Assembly (NCBI GenBank): GCA_043804635.1
Contig: JAZDIU010000079.1
Span: forward strand, 1 to 64,000
Direction: 5' to 3'
Length of the DNA stretch: 64,000 bases
Source: JAZDIU01 sp043804635
GTDB lineage: Bacteria > Chloroflexota > Dehalococcoidia > Dehalococcoidales > UBA2162
The translations under genes were made by a program, and so were the position numbers. The notes beneath the pieces are model-generated. The model searched no databases. It saw nothing but the letters and a program-made list of their open reading frames with translations, and was not told the DNA's origin. Shown piece after piece: positions 43,108-51,130 of this stretch. Position 1 is the first letter of the stretch. Each line of letters opens with the position of its first letter.

Positions 43108-43539
43108 ATGGTAGAGAGTTACGAACCCAGTGTTGTGGCTTTTTGCTGCCATTACTGCGCCTACTCAGCGGCAGACCTCGCCGGCTCGATGCGATTAGAG
43201 TATCCGCCCAACGTCCGCATCATCAAGCTGATGTGTACCGGAAAGCTGGATACCCTGCATCTGCTGAGCGCTTTTGAAGACGGCGCCGATGCGGCGTTCG
43301 TTGCCGGCTGAGAGGAAGGCAATTGCCATTTCCTGGAAGGAAATCTGAGAGCGAAGAAAAAGGTACAGCAGGCTAAGGCGCTGCTGAAAGAAGTAGGGTT
43401 TGAGCCGGAGCGGGTAGAAATGTTCAACATCGGTGCTTCGGATGCAGTTCTGTTTGCCAAAGCTGCCGATGAAATGACGGCTAGAGCTAGGAAGCTGGGC
43501 CCTAACCGTCTGAAAAAAGCCAGAGGTGAAGTCAAATGA
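43108..43539 (+). CDS. mvhD: MvhD-like [2Fe-2S] protein with in-frame UGA (selenocysteine at residue 68)
   Basis: A 143-residue electron-transfer subunit that links HdrA to its electron donor. Before the TGA at 43309-43311 it reads FCCHYCAYSAADLAG and LMCTG, as in MvhD. After the TGA the same frame continues EEGNCHFLEGN and runs 75 codons to the true stop at 43537, matching the family's C-terminal half. The UGA replaces the first Cys of the conserved GCxxGxCH. A hairpin starts two bases after the UGA (43313-43334). The downstream ATG overlaps the true stop by four bases, supporting a functional full frame. VhuD of some methanogens also carries Sec, so this is a selenoprotein rather than a broken gene. 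Confidence 0.9.
43309..43336 (+). promoter_or_regulatory. UGA codon and candidate bacterial SECIS hairpin
   Basis: Directly after the UGA, AGGAA-GGC (43313-43320) pairs with GCC-(AT)-TTCCT (43325-43334) around an AATT loop. Bacterial SECIS elements sit immediately downstream of the UGA as here. The apical GU often seen in SelB-binding loops is not obvious. Confidence 0.5.
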
Positions 43540-44225
43540 TAATAGCCGAAAGAAAACAGTTTGCGCCATTGTGGGATAGTATAAAAGATTTCAAGAGTGT
43601 GCTGGTGCTGGGCTGCGGCACCTGCGTCAGCGTTTGCCAGGCAGGCGGTGAGAAAGAGGTAGGGCTACTTGCTACCGAACTCAGGATGAAGAGCAAGCTC
43701 GAAGGCAAAGAAATCAAAATCGGGGAAATGACCATAGAGCGCCAGTGCGACCGGGAGTATTTCGAAGCTATTAAGGACAGAGTCGGAGAATACGATGTTG
43801 TTCTTTCGATGGCTTGCGGTGCCGGAGTCCAATTTTCCGCTGAGGTACTCGAGCCGATGAAGGTAGTGCCGGCACTGAACACACGGTTTATCGGGGTGAA
43901 TGTGGAGGAGGGGAGCTGGGCGGAGAAATGCCGGGCGTGCGGGAACTGCATACTGGCTGATTACGGCGGTATCTGTCCGATGACTATTTGCGCCAAAAGC
44001 CTGGTGAGCGGACCCTGCGGAGGCAGTAAAAACGGAAAATGCGAAGCCGGTCAGGAAAAGGATTGTGCCTGGGTTCTGATTTACACTCGACTTAAGAAGC
44101 AAAATAAACTGGATAATTTACGCCGCACGGCTGCATTCAAAGACTACACCACTCAGACTCACCCAGGACGCTATGTCAATCCGGCTTACCAGAAACCGGA
44201 GATGGAGGTTAAGAATGCCAAATAG
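43536..44225 (+). CDS. metV: MetV-like methylene-THF reductase C-terminal (zinc/Fe-S) protein
   Basis: A 229-residue MTHFR C-terminal family protein, the partner of MetF in acetogens. It has GCGTCVSVCQAGGEKE, CRACGNC and GICPMTICAKSLVSGPCGG, giving enough cysteines for Fe-S clusters plus zinc. It receives electrons for the MetF flavin. The ATG overlaps the true stop of mvhD, and the gene ends 11 bases into the next metF, so the three are translationally coupled. Confidence 0.9.
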   Translation: MIIAERKQFAPLWDSIKDFKSVLVLGCGTCVSVCQAGGEKEVGLLATELRMKSKLEGKEIKIGEMTIERQCDREYFEAIKDRVGEYDVVLSMACGAGVQFSAEVLEPMKVVPALNTRFIGVNVEEGSWAEKCRACGNCILADYGGICPMTICAKSLVSGPCGGSKNGKCEAGQEKDCAWVLIYTRLKKQNKLDNLRRTAAFKDYTTQTHPGRYVNPAYQKPEMEVKNAK

Positions 44226-45099
44226 CAATCTCAAGCAGGCATTTGAGTCCGGCAAATTTGTCATCACTGCCGAAGCAGGTCCCTTGAAAGGGACTTCGAC
44301 TACGGAAATAGAAGAGGTAGCCCACGCCCTGAAAGGGAAAGTGGATGCCATTAACGTTACCGATCAGCAAAGTTCGGTAATGAGGTTGGGTTCGCTGGTT
44401 ACCTGCCATTTGTTGAAAGATATGGGGGTTGAGCCTATCTTTCAGTTGACCTGCCGTGACAGAAACCGCATTGCTTTGCAATCAGACTTGCTGAGTGCCT
44501 GGGTACTGGGCGTGGTGAACTGCGTAGCATTGACCGGCGATTTACCTTCATCCGGCGACCATCCTCAAGCTAAGCCGGTTTACGACCTCGATTCGGTGCA
44601 ATTGCTGAGGGTTATCAAGGGACTGAACGATGGTAAGGATATGGTCGGAAACGAGTTGAAGGGAAAGCCCGATTTCTATGCCGGTGCGGTGGTGAACCCC
44701 GGAGCCGACACCGAGGCTTCCTACGAACTTCAAATTATGAAGATGGAAAAGAAACTCGAAGCCGGAGCAAAGTTCTTCCAGACACAGGGTATTTTCGATG
44801 CCGAAGTCTTTGCTAAATTTATGAAGCGCGTCGAGCAGTATAAAGTCCCCATACTGGCGGGAGTGATACCTCTGAAATCAGCCGGTATGGCACGGTTTAT
44901 GAATAAGAACGTCGCCGGCATCAATGTCCCGGAGCCGATGATTGTCAAAATGAATAAGGCGGAAGATAAGACCAAGACCGGCATCGAGATTTGCGGAGAG
45001 CTGATTAAATCCCTGAAGGGTATGTGCCAGGGCGTGCATATTATGCCGATAGGCTGGGAGAAGAAGGTGCCGGAAATTCTGGCAGCGGCCGGTATGTAA
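44215..45099 (+). CDS. metF: Methylenetetrahydrofolate reductase, paralogue 2
   Basis: A 294-residue MetF with the same landmarks as paralogue 1: FVITAEAGPLKGTSTT, SVMRLGSLVTC, CRDRNRIALQSDLL and ALTGD. The ATG at 44215 has GGAGGTTAAG upstream; the longer reading from 44173 lacks such a site and is rejected. This copy directly follows metV and so is the likely core partner in a MetFV complex. The first copy may have a different role or serve in the same complex. Confidence 0.93.
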   Translation: MPNSNLKQAFESGKFVITAEAGPLKGTSTTEIEEVAHALKGKVDAINVTDQQSSVMRLGSLVTCHLLKDMGVEPIFQLTCRDRNRIALQSDLLSAWVLGVVNCVALTGDLPSSGDHPQAKPVYDLDSVQLLRVIKGLNDGKDMVGNELKGKPDFYAGAVVNPGADTEASYELQIMKMEKKLEAGAKFFQTQGIFDAEVFAKFMKRVEQYKVPILAGVIPLKSAGMARFMNKNVAGINVPEPMIVKMNKAEDKTKTGIEICGELIKSLKGMCQGVHIMPIGWEKKVPEILAAAGM

Positions 45100-45107
45100 G
45101 GATAACG

Positions 45108-45302
45108 ATGACAGACAGCAATAAGAAGACTAGTTCCAGCTCCATATCCTGTCCCTACTGCAACGCTCCGAGCGGGGGAGCCTTCAGCACGGTAACTGAA
45201 GAAGATGCCTCGGGTCCTTCCAAGGTACTCTATAAATGTAACAACTGCGGCAGATTCTATACCGCTCAAAAAGTCGTCACCTGGCAGGTCAAGAAAGAAT
45301 AG
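45108..45302 (+). CDS. Small zinc-ribbon protein
   Basis: A 64-residue protein with CPYC (Cys15, Cys18) and CNNC (Cys44, Cys47), a compact zinc ribbon with a Ser-rich N terminus. It starts eight bases after metF stops, so it may be the last gene of the operon. Function unknown; it could be a small assembly or regulatory factor. Confidence 0.7.
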   Translation: MTDSNKKTSSSSISCPYCNAPSGGAFSTVTEEDASGPSKVLYKCNNCGRFYTAQKVVTWQVKKE

Positions 45303-45359
45303 GGCGACTCAAATCTGAGTTTACTCCTCAGCACGTTAACTACTCCGTATTGGTAACGA

Positions 45360-45812
45360 ATGGCACGATATAAAGAAACCGACAAATCACGGCGAACCGC
45401 AAAAATTATCCAGGGGGTATGCATATTTGCGGTCATCGTTTTTGTGGATATTCTTCGGCGGGGGATTGCACTGGTAACCCCCTGGGATAGCGGAACACTC
45501 AATCTTTTGACCGGGGTACTGGCGGGTGTGGGACTTGTGGATTTAGCGGCGAGCTATTTAGTCCCGCAATGGATGATAAAAGGCTACCGCCAAAAACCTT
45601 GGCTGGATAAAGGCCGGTTCTTGATTTCCGTCTATATTATCCGCGCCGGACTGCTAGAATCAGTGGCTATTTACGGTCTGGTCTTAGGCATTCTGGGGGT
45701 CAGGGTAGAGTTTGTGTTACCGTTTATCATAGTTTCAGTTGGCGGACTGTTCATTACCTTTCCGACTGATGAAAAATGGAAAGGGATGACAGCAACTATT
45801 AACCGACGATAA
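45360..45812 (+). CDS. Small integral membrane protein, function unknown
   Basis: A 150-residue protein with about four hydrophobic helices (around 15-35, 45-65, 85-110 and 112-132) and a basic N terminus. No family motif is recognised. It lies after the metF cluster but is separated by about 57 bases. Confidence 0.6.
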   Translation: MARYKETDKSRRTAKIIQGVCIFAVIVFVDILRRGIALVTPWDSGTLNLLTGVLAGVGLVDLAASYLVPQWMIKGYRQKPWLDKGRFLISVYIIRAGLLESVAIYGLVLGILGVRVEFVLPFIIVSVGGLFITFPTDEKWKGMTATINRR

Positions 45813-45825
45813 TAGTTCAGACGCT

Positions 45826-47016
45826 TTATCTACACACTTCGGCGAGAGAAAGCACCGGCTGATTAACATCATCATCTAGGCGGGGTATAAACGAGCCTTG
45901 TTTTTCAAAGTCGAGCATACCTTTAAACCAGATATAAGGCACTGCCCGCTTGGTGACGACTTTCATCTTCCTGAGTTGCTGAACTGAATAAATGCTATGG
46001 TCTCGTCGGGCTTCTATTATTCTCCTGGCAGAGGTCGGACCGATACCCGGCACGCGGAGAAGCTCTTCATAAGTAGCCCGGTTTACGTCTACGGGAAAAA
46101 GCCAAAGCTGCTTCTGGGCAATCACCATTTTGGGGTCTTTGGTGAGAGAAAGATTGCCTTCTTTGTTCAGGGTCAATTCCATCTCACCGGCAGAAAATCC
46201 GTAAATTCTAAACAGCCAGTCGGCCTGGTAGAGCCGGTGCTCCCGAATTGGCGGCGTAGCGTGAACCTCTTCGAGACGTGAGTCTCTCACGGGATGGAAG
46301 GCGCTGAAATAAGCTCTTCTTAAGCCGACTTCGCCATAGAGGGCCTCGGTGGAATGGATAATATCACGGTCGGTCTCACCGGCGGCACCAACCACAAACT
46401 GGGTGGTCTGTCCGGAAGGAACTATGTCCTCATCTTTTGAGGTCAACTGTTTGACCCACTGCATCCGTTCGAGGATGCCGTTATAGAGGTCTTTCTTGTG
46501 GCTCAATTTTGCCAGGTGGCGAACTGTAGGCGCTTCTATGTTGACGGAGACCCGGTTCGCCAGCTTACAGCCGGCTTCGATAACATCGAATTTTGCTCCC
46601 GGCAGAATCTTGAGGTGGATATACCCTTTAAACTCGTATTTCTGGCGCAGGATTTCTACAGTGCTGACCATAGACTGCATTGTTGAGGAAGGGTCTTTAC
46701 CGATACCGGAGCTGAGGAAGAGGCCCTGCACCAGTCTTTTATGGTGCATTTCCATAAATAGTCTAGCCAGCTCTTCAGGTTGGAAAGCACAGCGGGGAAC
46801 GTCACGCCCGATTTGATTGACGCAGTAGGCGCAGTCGTTAACACAGACATTAGTGAGCAGGACTTTGAACAAACAGACGAAGCCGCCGCCAGGGAGAGCA
46901 GCTTTATGGATGAAGCGCATCGGGGAGCGGGGGGACTGCGATTGCAGACGCTGGCTGGCGGGACCCCCGCAGACATCGAACCGGGCGGCGGCGACCAGGG
47001 TATCTAACTTATCCAT
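45826..47016 (-). CDS. Radical SAM protein with helix-hairpin-helix tail, putative DNA modification/repair
   Basis: A 396-residue radical SAM protein with the cluster motif CX3CX2C in CVNDCAYCVN and a C-terminal helix-hairpin-helix (VPGIGPTSARRIIEARR) that should bind DNA. This matches the family usually found beside an unusual uracil-DNA glycosylase-like gene. No such partner is adjacent here. TTGACT and TAAAAT (47030..47025) 16 bases apart end eight bases before ATG, so this promoter gives a leaderless mRNA. A second promoter lies upstream in the repeat at 47210-47276 with an SOS-box-like site. Confidence 0.88.
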   Translation of the reverse strand: MDKLDTLVAAARFDVCGGPASQRLQSQSPRSPMRFIHKAALPGGGFVCLFKVLLTNVCVNDCAYCVNQIGRDVPRCAFQPEELARLFMEMHHKRLVQGLFLSSGIGKDPSSTMQSMVSTVEILRQKYEFKGYIHLKILPGAKFDVIEAGCKLANRVSVNIEAPTVRHLAKLSHKKDLYNGILERMQWVKQLTSKDEDIVPSGQTTQFVVGAAGETDRDIIHSTEALYGEVGLRRAYFSAFHPVRDSRLEEVHATPPIREHRLYQADWLFRIYGFSAGEMELTLNKEGNLSLTKDPKMVIAQKQLWLFPVDVNRATYEELLRVPGIGPTSARRIIEARRDHSIYSVQQLRKMKVVTKRAVPYIWFKGMLDFEKQGSFIPRLDDDVNQPVLSLAEVCR

Positions 47017-47024
47017 TTTCCATC

Positions 47025-47052
47025 ATTTTACTCTATTCTCAAGCTAAGTCAA
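47025..47052 (-). promoter_or_regulatory. Proximal promoter of the radical SAM/HhH gene
   Basis: TTGACT (47052..47047), 16-base spacer, TAAAAT (47030..47025). The ATG at 47016 is eight bases after the -10. Confidence 0.6.
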
Positions 47053-47115
47053 TAAAAAAACAAAAGCGAAATAAGTTAAATATTCGTTTCGTTCTTGCGT
47101 AAAATATTTTTTCCG

Positions 47116-47166
47116 TAGAAACAACTAGAGGCTAAATCCTTCTGAAACAGCCTCTAGTTGTTTCTA
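47116..47166. other. Perfect 18-bp stem-loop
   Basis: Arms 47116-47133 and 47149-47166 are fully complementary around a 15-base loop. On the minus strand it lies between the distal promoter and the radical SAM/HhH gene, so it could attenuate that transcript. Confidence 0.7.
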
Positions 47167-47209
47167 GAGTTATGTAAAGTATAAGCATAGGGATTTTCGT
47201 TATACAATA

Positions 47210-47276
47210 ATAATAGCACTTATGTTCTAGACTGTCAAGTGAGTTTTGTCGCTTGTTGAAAAAGTTGTAACCTCAC
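47210..47276 (-). repeat. Promoter-bearing dispersed repeat, copy 2 (inverted)
   Basis: Reverse-complement relative of 19449-19517. TTGACA (47238..47233), 17-base spacer with GAACATAAGTGC, and TATTAT (47215..47210). It points toward the radical SAM/HhH gene. Confidence 0.65.
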
Positions 47277-47551
47277 CCTCTTAATCTCCCTCTCCTTGAG
47301 AGATTCGTGAAGGAGAGGGAGAAGTCTTAAACTCTTCCCATAACCATAACATCGACCTAATAATCTCAAGTTGGGAAGGTAATATCCCACCCAACCCAGA
47401 TTGCCACGTCGTCCCGATTCATCGAGATTCATCGCAACGACCGTGGAGGGAAAAGCCTTGCATTTGAGATTGTTTAGTGTTTAGATATTAGTATTCCGAT
47501 TAATGATTTACGATTTAAGATTTACGATTTACGAGTTTTGAGGAGCAGAAT

Positions 47552-48826
47552 ATGGATAAAGGTATTGAAGAACTGGAGGGAAAAGGAAGGCAGGCTAAAG
47601 CGGCTTCACGCCGCCTGGCTTACCTTTCCACCGATATTAAGAATAAAGCTCTGGTAAACATTTCTAACGACCTCCTGACTAAGAAAGGCGACATCCTTAG
47701 AGCCAACGAAATCGACCTTAAGGAGGCTAAGGCAGCCGGGATGGATGCGGCTATGCTTGACCGCCTGCTCCTGGACTCGAAACGGCTGGAAGGAATGGCC
47801 CGTGACGTGCTGGCGGTCGCGGGACTTCCCGACCCCGTAGGTGAATCGTTCGAAAGGCGCACCTTACCCAACGGCTTGCGTATCAGCCGAAAAAGAGTCC
47901 CTTTAGGCGTCATCGGCGTAATCTATGAGAGCCGGCCCAACGTAACCATAGATATTTCCGTTCTCTGTTTGAAGTCGGGCAACGCCGTTATACTCAGAGG
48001 CGGCAAAGAAGCCGTTCACTCTAACAGCGCCCTGGTCAAGGTGGTGCAGGAGGCAGCTAACCAGGCAGGCGTGCCGGAAGGAGCCGTGCAGTACATCGAG
48101 AATACCGACCGCGCTCTGATTAATCATATGCTCGGGATGAACACGATTATCGACCTGCTCATCCCGCGCGGGGGCGCCGGCCTGATTAAATTCGCGGCTG
48201 AGAACGCCAGTATGCCGGTGGTCACCGGCGGCATCGGCGTCTGCCATACCTACGTGGAAGCTACCGCCGATATCCAAAAAGCTGTGGCGATTGCCTACAA
48301 TGCCAAGGTCCAGCGACCTACCGTCTGTAATGCACTAGACTGCCTGCTGGTCCATCAAGGAATTGCCGGGGAATATTTACCGGCGATTGCCACCGAGTGG
48401 ACTAAAGCCGGGGTGGAGATGCACTGCGACGGGCGGGCTTTATCGATACTCAGACAATACCCCGACTTTAAGATGTGCCCGGCTACTGACGAAGACTGGG
48501 GCAAGGAATTCCTGGCCCTGGTTGCCGCCGTTAAAGTGGTCGATTCTCTGGATGAAGCACTGGCACACATCGAACGCTACGGCTCAGGACACTCCGAGGC
48601 GATTGTCACCGAGGACCGGACTTCAGCTAAACGCTTCCTGAACGAAGTAGATGCCGCCTGCGTTTACGTCAATGCCAGCACCCGCTTCACCGATGGCGGT
48701 CAATTCGGACTGGGAGCGGAAGTGGGTATCAGCACACAGAAACTGCACGCCCGTGGTCCGATGGGACTTAAGGAGCTGACGAGTTATAAGTGGATTATAC
48801 GGGGGACAGGGCAGGTAAGACCCTGA
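47552..48826 (+). CDS. proA: Glutamate-5-semialdehyde dehydrogenase (gamma-glutamyl phosphate reductase)
   Basis: NADPH-dependent enzyme of proline synthesis (424 residues). It shows GVIGVIYESRPNVT, the catalytic cysteine region VQRPTVCNALDCLLVH, and the C-terminal FGLGAEVGISTQKLHARGPMGL in parts. No key residue is missing. proB is not adjacent. GAGGAGCAGAAT precedes ATG. Confidence 0.96.
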   Translation: MDKGIEELEGKGRQAKAASRRLAYLSTDIKNKALVNISNDLLTKKGDILRANEIDLKEAKAAGMDAAMLDRLLLDSKRLEGMARDVLAVAGLPDPVGESFERRTLPNGLRISRKRVPLGVIGVIYESRPNVTIDISVLCLKSGNAVILRGGKEAVHSNSALVKVVQEAANQAGVPEGAVQYIENTDRALINHMLGMNTIIDLLIPRGGAGLIKFAAENASMPVVTGGIGVCHTYVEATADIQKAVAIAYNAKVQRPTVCNALDCLLVHQGIAGEYLPAIATEWTKAGVEMHCDGRALSILRQYPDFKMCPATDEDWGKEFLALVAAVKVVDSLDEALAHIERYGSGHSEAIVTEDRTSAKRFLNEVDAACVYVNASTRFTDGGQFGLGAEVGISTQKLHARGPMGLKELTSYKWIIRGTGQVRP

Positions 48827-48915
48827 GGAAAAATTCAGATTTATGATTTATGAAATAAGATTTACGAATCCATCAATCTTAAAATCAAAGCTCTCAGTAT
48901 TGGATGGTACTTGGG

Positions 48916-49650
48916 CTAGGTTTTTATCTTGATACCCTCGAGAGTGGCACGCTGGACTTCGAATAGTTCTTTGATGCCTTTTTCGGCTAATGAAAGTAAG
49001 GCATCAACGGTTTCTTTGCTGAAAGGTTTGCCTTCTGCCGTGCCCTGGACTTCGACGAATTTCCCTTCGCTGGTCATAACTACATTAAAATCGACTTCGG
49101 CGGTGCAGTCTTCGTCATAACAGAGGTCCAATAATTTATAACTCTGCACTATGCCCACGCTGGTAGCAGCAATGGCACCTTTCAACGGAATGGAGGATAT
49201 CACTCCCATATTAGTCAGGGTCTGAAGTGCCTGCCTCAGAGCTACGTAGCCGCCGGTAATTGCCGCAGTTCTCGTGCCGCCATCCGCCTGAAGAACGTCG
49301 CAGTCCACGATGAGGGTCCTTTCACCGAGAGCTTTGAAATCGACCACTGCCCTGAGCGACCGCCCGATAAGGCGCTGGATTTCTTGGTTTCTACCGCCGA
49401 CTCTACCCAGTGATGAGTCGCGGGGGTTGCGGGTGAGAGTAGCCCTAGGCAACATCGAGTATTCAGCCGTAATCCAGCCAGTCCCACCGCCTTTAAGAAA
49501 GGGGGGCACCCGGTCTTCCACACTTACCGAGCAGACTACCCTTGTCTTGCCCAGCTCGATTAGCGCCGAGCCTTCGGCAAAAGTCTGGAACCCGGTTGTA
49601 ATCCGCACCGGTCTCAGTTCATCCCAGGCACGCCCATCAACGCGCTTCAT
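48916..49650 (-). CDS. rph: Ribonuclease PH
   Basis: Phosphorolytic exoribonuclease that trims tRNA 3' ends (244 residues). RVDGRAWDELRPVRI, GTGWITAEYSMLPRAT and DCDVLQADGGTRTAAITG are the family landmarks, including the phosphate-site Arg and catalytic Asp residues. It converges with proA. The next minus-strand gene upstream is a small membrane protein 79 bases away. Confidence 0.96.
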   Translation of the reverse strand: MKRVDGRAWDELRPVRITTGFQTFAEGSALIELGKTRVVCSVSVEDRVPPFLKGGGTGWITAEYSMLPRATLTRNPRDSSLGRVGGRNQEIQRLIGRSLRAVVDFKALGERTLIVDCDVLQADGGTRTAAITGGYVALRQALQTLTNMGVISSIPLKGAIAATSVGIVQSYKLLDLCYDEDCTAEVDFNVVMTSEGKFVEVQGTAEGKPFSKETVDALLSLAEKGIKELFEVQRATLEGIKIKT

Positions 49651-49729
49651 TCAAAATCCACCTTATTAAGAAGTATGGAAAGTATAACATTGATTCAACC
49701 AGTAAGCAATTTAATCGTGGCTAGATTTT

Positions 49730-49915
49730 TTATTCGATTTTGCCCCGTTGTCCGGCAGCGAAAGCAACACTGATTAAAACAAGAATCATGCTTATAGTTA
49801 GCCAGAACATATAAGGCAGGTCTTTAACCGCCGGAACTATTTCGAGTGCGGTAAGGACCCCCATTACCGCACTTAAGAAACCCAAGGTACCAATAATCCA
49901 GGCTAACATTCCCAT
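49730..49915 (-). CDS. Small two-helix membrane protein
   Basis: A 61-residue protein with two hydrophobic helices (about 4-25 and 34-53) and a short basic end (QRGKIE). A GGGGGAGAATT site precedes ATG. No family is recognised. The clean ribosome binding site and membrane topology support a real gene. Confidence 0.65.
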   Translation of the reverse strand: MGMLAWIIGTLGFLSAVMGVLTALEIVPAVKDLPYMFWLTISMILVLISVAFAAGQRGKIE

Positions 49916-49987
49916 AATTCTCCCCCTTTTACTATTCAGGTTTATCTTCGCTTTATTTTAATCCTTAACTTCTTTATAATCAATGAT

Positions 49988-51130
49988 GTGACCGACCAAC
50001 AAAAAATAAACTCCTTCGATATCGGGCCTTACCGGCCGCCGAGTGAGGCTTATTCTTTGCTTATCCGGGCAACAATTAACTGCCCCTGGAACCGGTGCCG
50101 GTTTTGTAATATGTACAAGGGAGCAAAATTCCAACTCCGGACGGTCGATGAAATCAAGCAGGATATCGAACAGGCGAAAACGATTCAAGACAAAATAGTC
50201 GAGCTGGCACGTGACTCAGGCGGGAGTATTGAGGAAGCCGCGGCGGCTGTGCTCAGAAGCTCTACCAGTCATTCTATCGGCAATGTTGCCCTCTGGCTTT
50301 ACGGCGGTGGCGAGAACGCTTTCCTTCAGGACGCCAATAGCCTGGTTATGCGAACCGTTGAGTTAGCCGATATAATAAGATTTCTTCGCACAACCCTGCC
50401 TACCATTAAAAGGGTAACCAGCTATGGCCGGTCGAAGACAGCGGCTAAGAAAACACCGGAAGAAATGGCTGAACTGAAGGAGGCGGGTTTATCCCGTATT
50501 CACATCGGGCTGGAAACCGGCTACGACCCCCTGCTGGAATATATGGATAAGGGAGTTACTGCTACAGAAGAAATTGCTGGCGGCAGAAGAGTGGTGGAAT
50601 CGGGCATATCTTTATGCGAATATGTCCTGCTTGGGCTGGGTGGTAAGAAAATGTGGCGGGAGCATGCTATCGAAACGGCGAGGGTACTTAACGAAATAAA
50701 CCCCGATTTTATCAGGATAAGGACTCTGCGACTTAATAGCCGCATCCCTTTGCTGGACGAAATAGAAAAAGGTAATTTTACCCGTCTGACCGACGAAGAA
50801 ACTGTGGAAGAAGAGAGACTGCTGATTGAAAACCTGGAATGCACCTCGAACTTCGTAAGCGACCATATTTCTAACCTGCTCCAGGAAGTCGAGGGCAAAC
50901 TTCCCGAAGATAAGGGGAAAATGCTGGCAATTATCGATGAGTTCCGAGCGTTGTCGCCCGAAGAGAAGATTAATTTTAGAGTCGGCCGCCGGATGGGAAT
51001 ATACGTGAGATTAGACGATTTACAAAATCCGGGTAAGCGCCAGTCAGTCAATGATGTGTTACAGAGGCTTAAGCGGGCCGGACGGCAGATAGATGAAGCG
51101 ATAGATACACTGGTGGAGGGATATTTATGA
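49988..51130 (+). CDS. Radical SAM protein with CX4CX2C motif
   Basis: A 380-residue radical SAM enzyme of unknown reaction. The cluster cysteines are in CPWNRCRFC, spaced CX4CX2C instead of the common CX3CX2C. A later GLSRIHIGLETGYD segment matches the second radical SAM motif. TATAAT (49975-49980) ends seven bases before the GTG start and there is no ribosome binding site, so the mRNA is probably leaderless. The stop overlaps the start of pncC by four bases, linking the two. Confidence 0.85.
   Translation: MTDQQKINSFDIGPYRPPSEAYSLLIRATINCPWNRCRFCNMYKGAKFQLRTVDEIKQDIEQAKTIQDKIVELARDSGGSIEEAAAAVLRSSTSHSIGNVALWLYGGGENAFLQDANSLVMRTVELADIIRFLRTTLPTIKRVTSYGRSKTAAKKTPEEMAELKEAGLSRIHIGLETGYDPLLEYMDKGVTATEEIAGGRRVVESGISLCEYVLLGLGGKKMWREHAIETARVLNEINPDFIRIRTLRLNSRIPLLDEIEKGNFTRLTDEETVEEERLLIENLECTSNFVSDHISNLLQEVEGKLPEDKGKMLAIIDEFRALSPEEKINFRVGRRMGIYVRLDDLQNPGKRQSVNDVLQRLKRAGRQIDEAIDTLVEGYL

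Larger units (their letters stand above)
47053..47551. other. Intergenic stretch between radical SAM/HhH gene and proA
   Basis: No gene is seen. It contains the large hairpin at 47116-47166, the promoter-bearing repeat at 47210-47276, a 12-bp hairpin CTCCCTCTCCTT/AAGGAGAGGGAG at 47286-47321, and short GATTTACGA direct repeats just before proA (47505-47535). Confidence 0.5.

Noticed and set aside
43108..43311. Short 67-residue MvhD fragment or pseudogene ending at TGA
   Set aside because: The same frame continues after the TGA with conserved MvhD sequence to 43539 and overlaps metV by ATGA. Selenocysteine is the better explanation.
44173..44214. Upstream start of the second metF
   Set aside because: It lies within metV and lacks a ribosome binding site. 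ATG at 44215 has GGAGGTTAAG.
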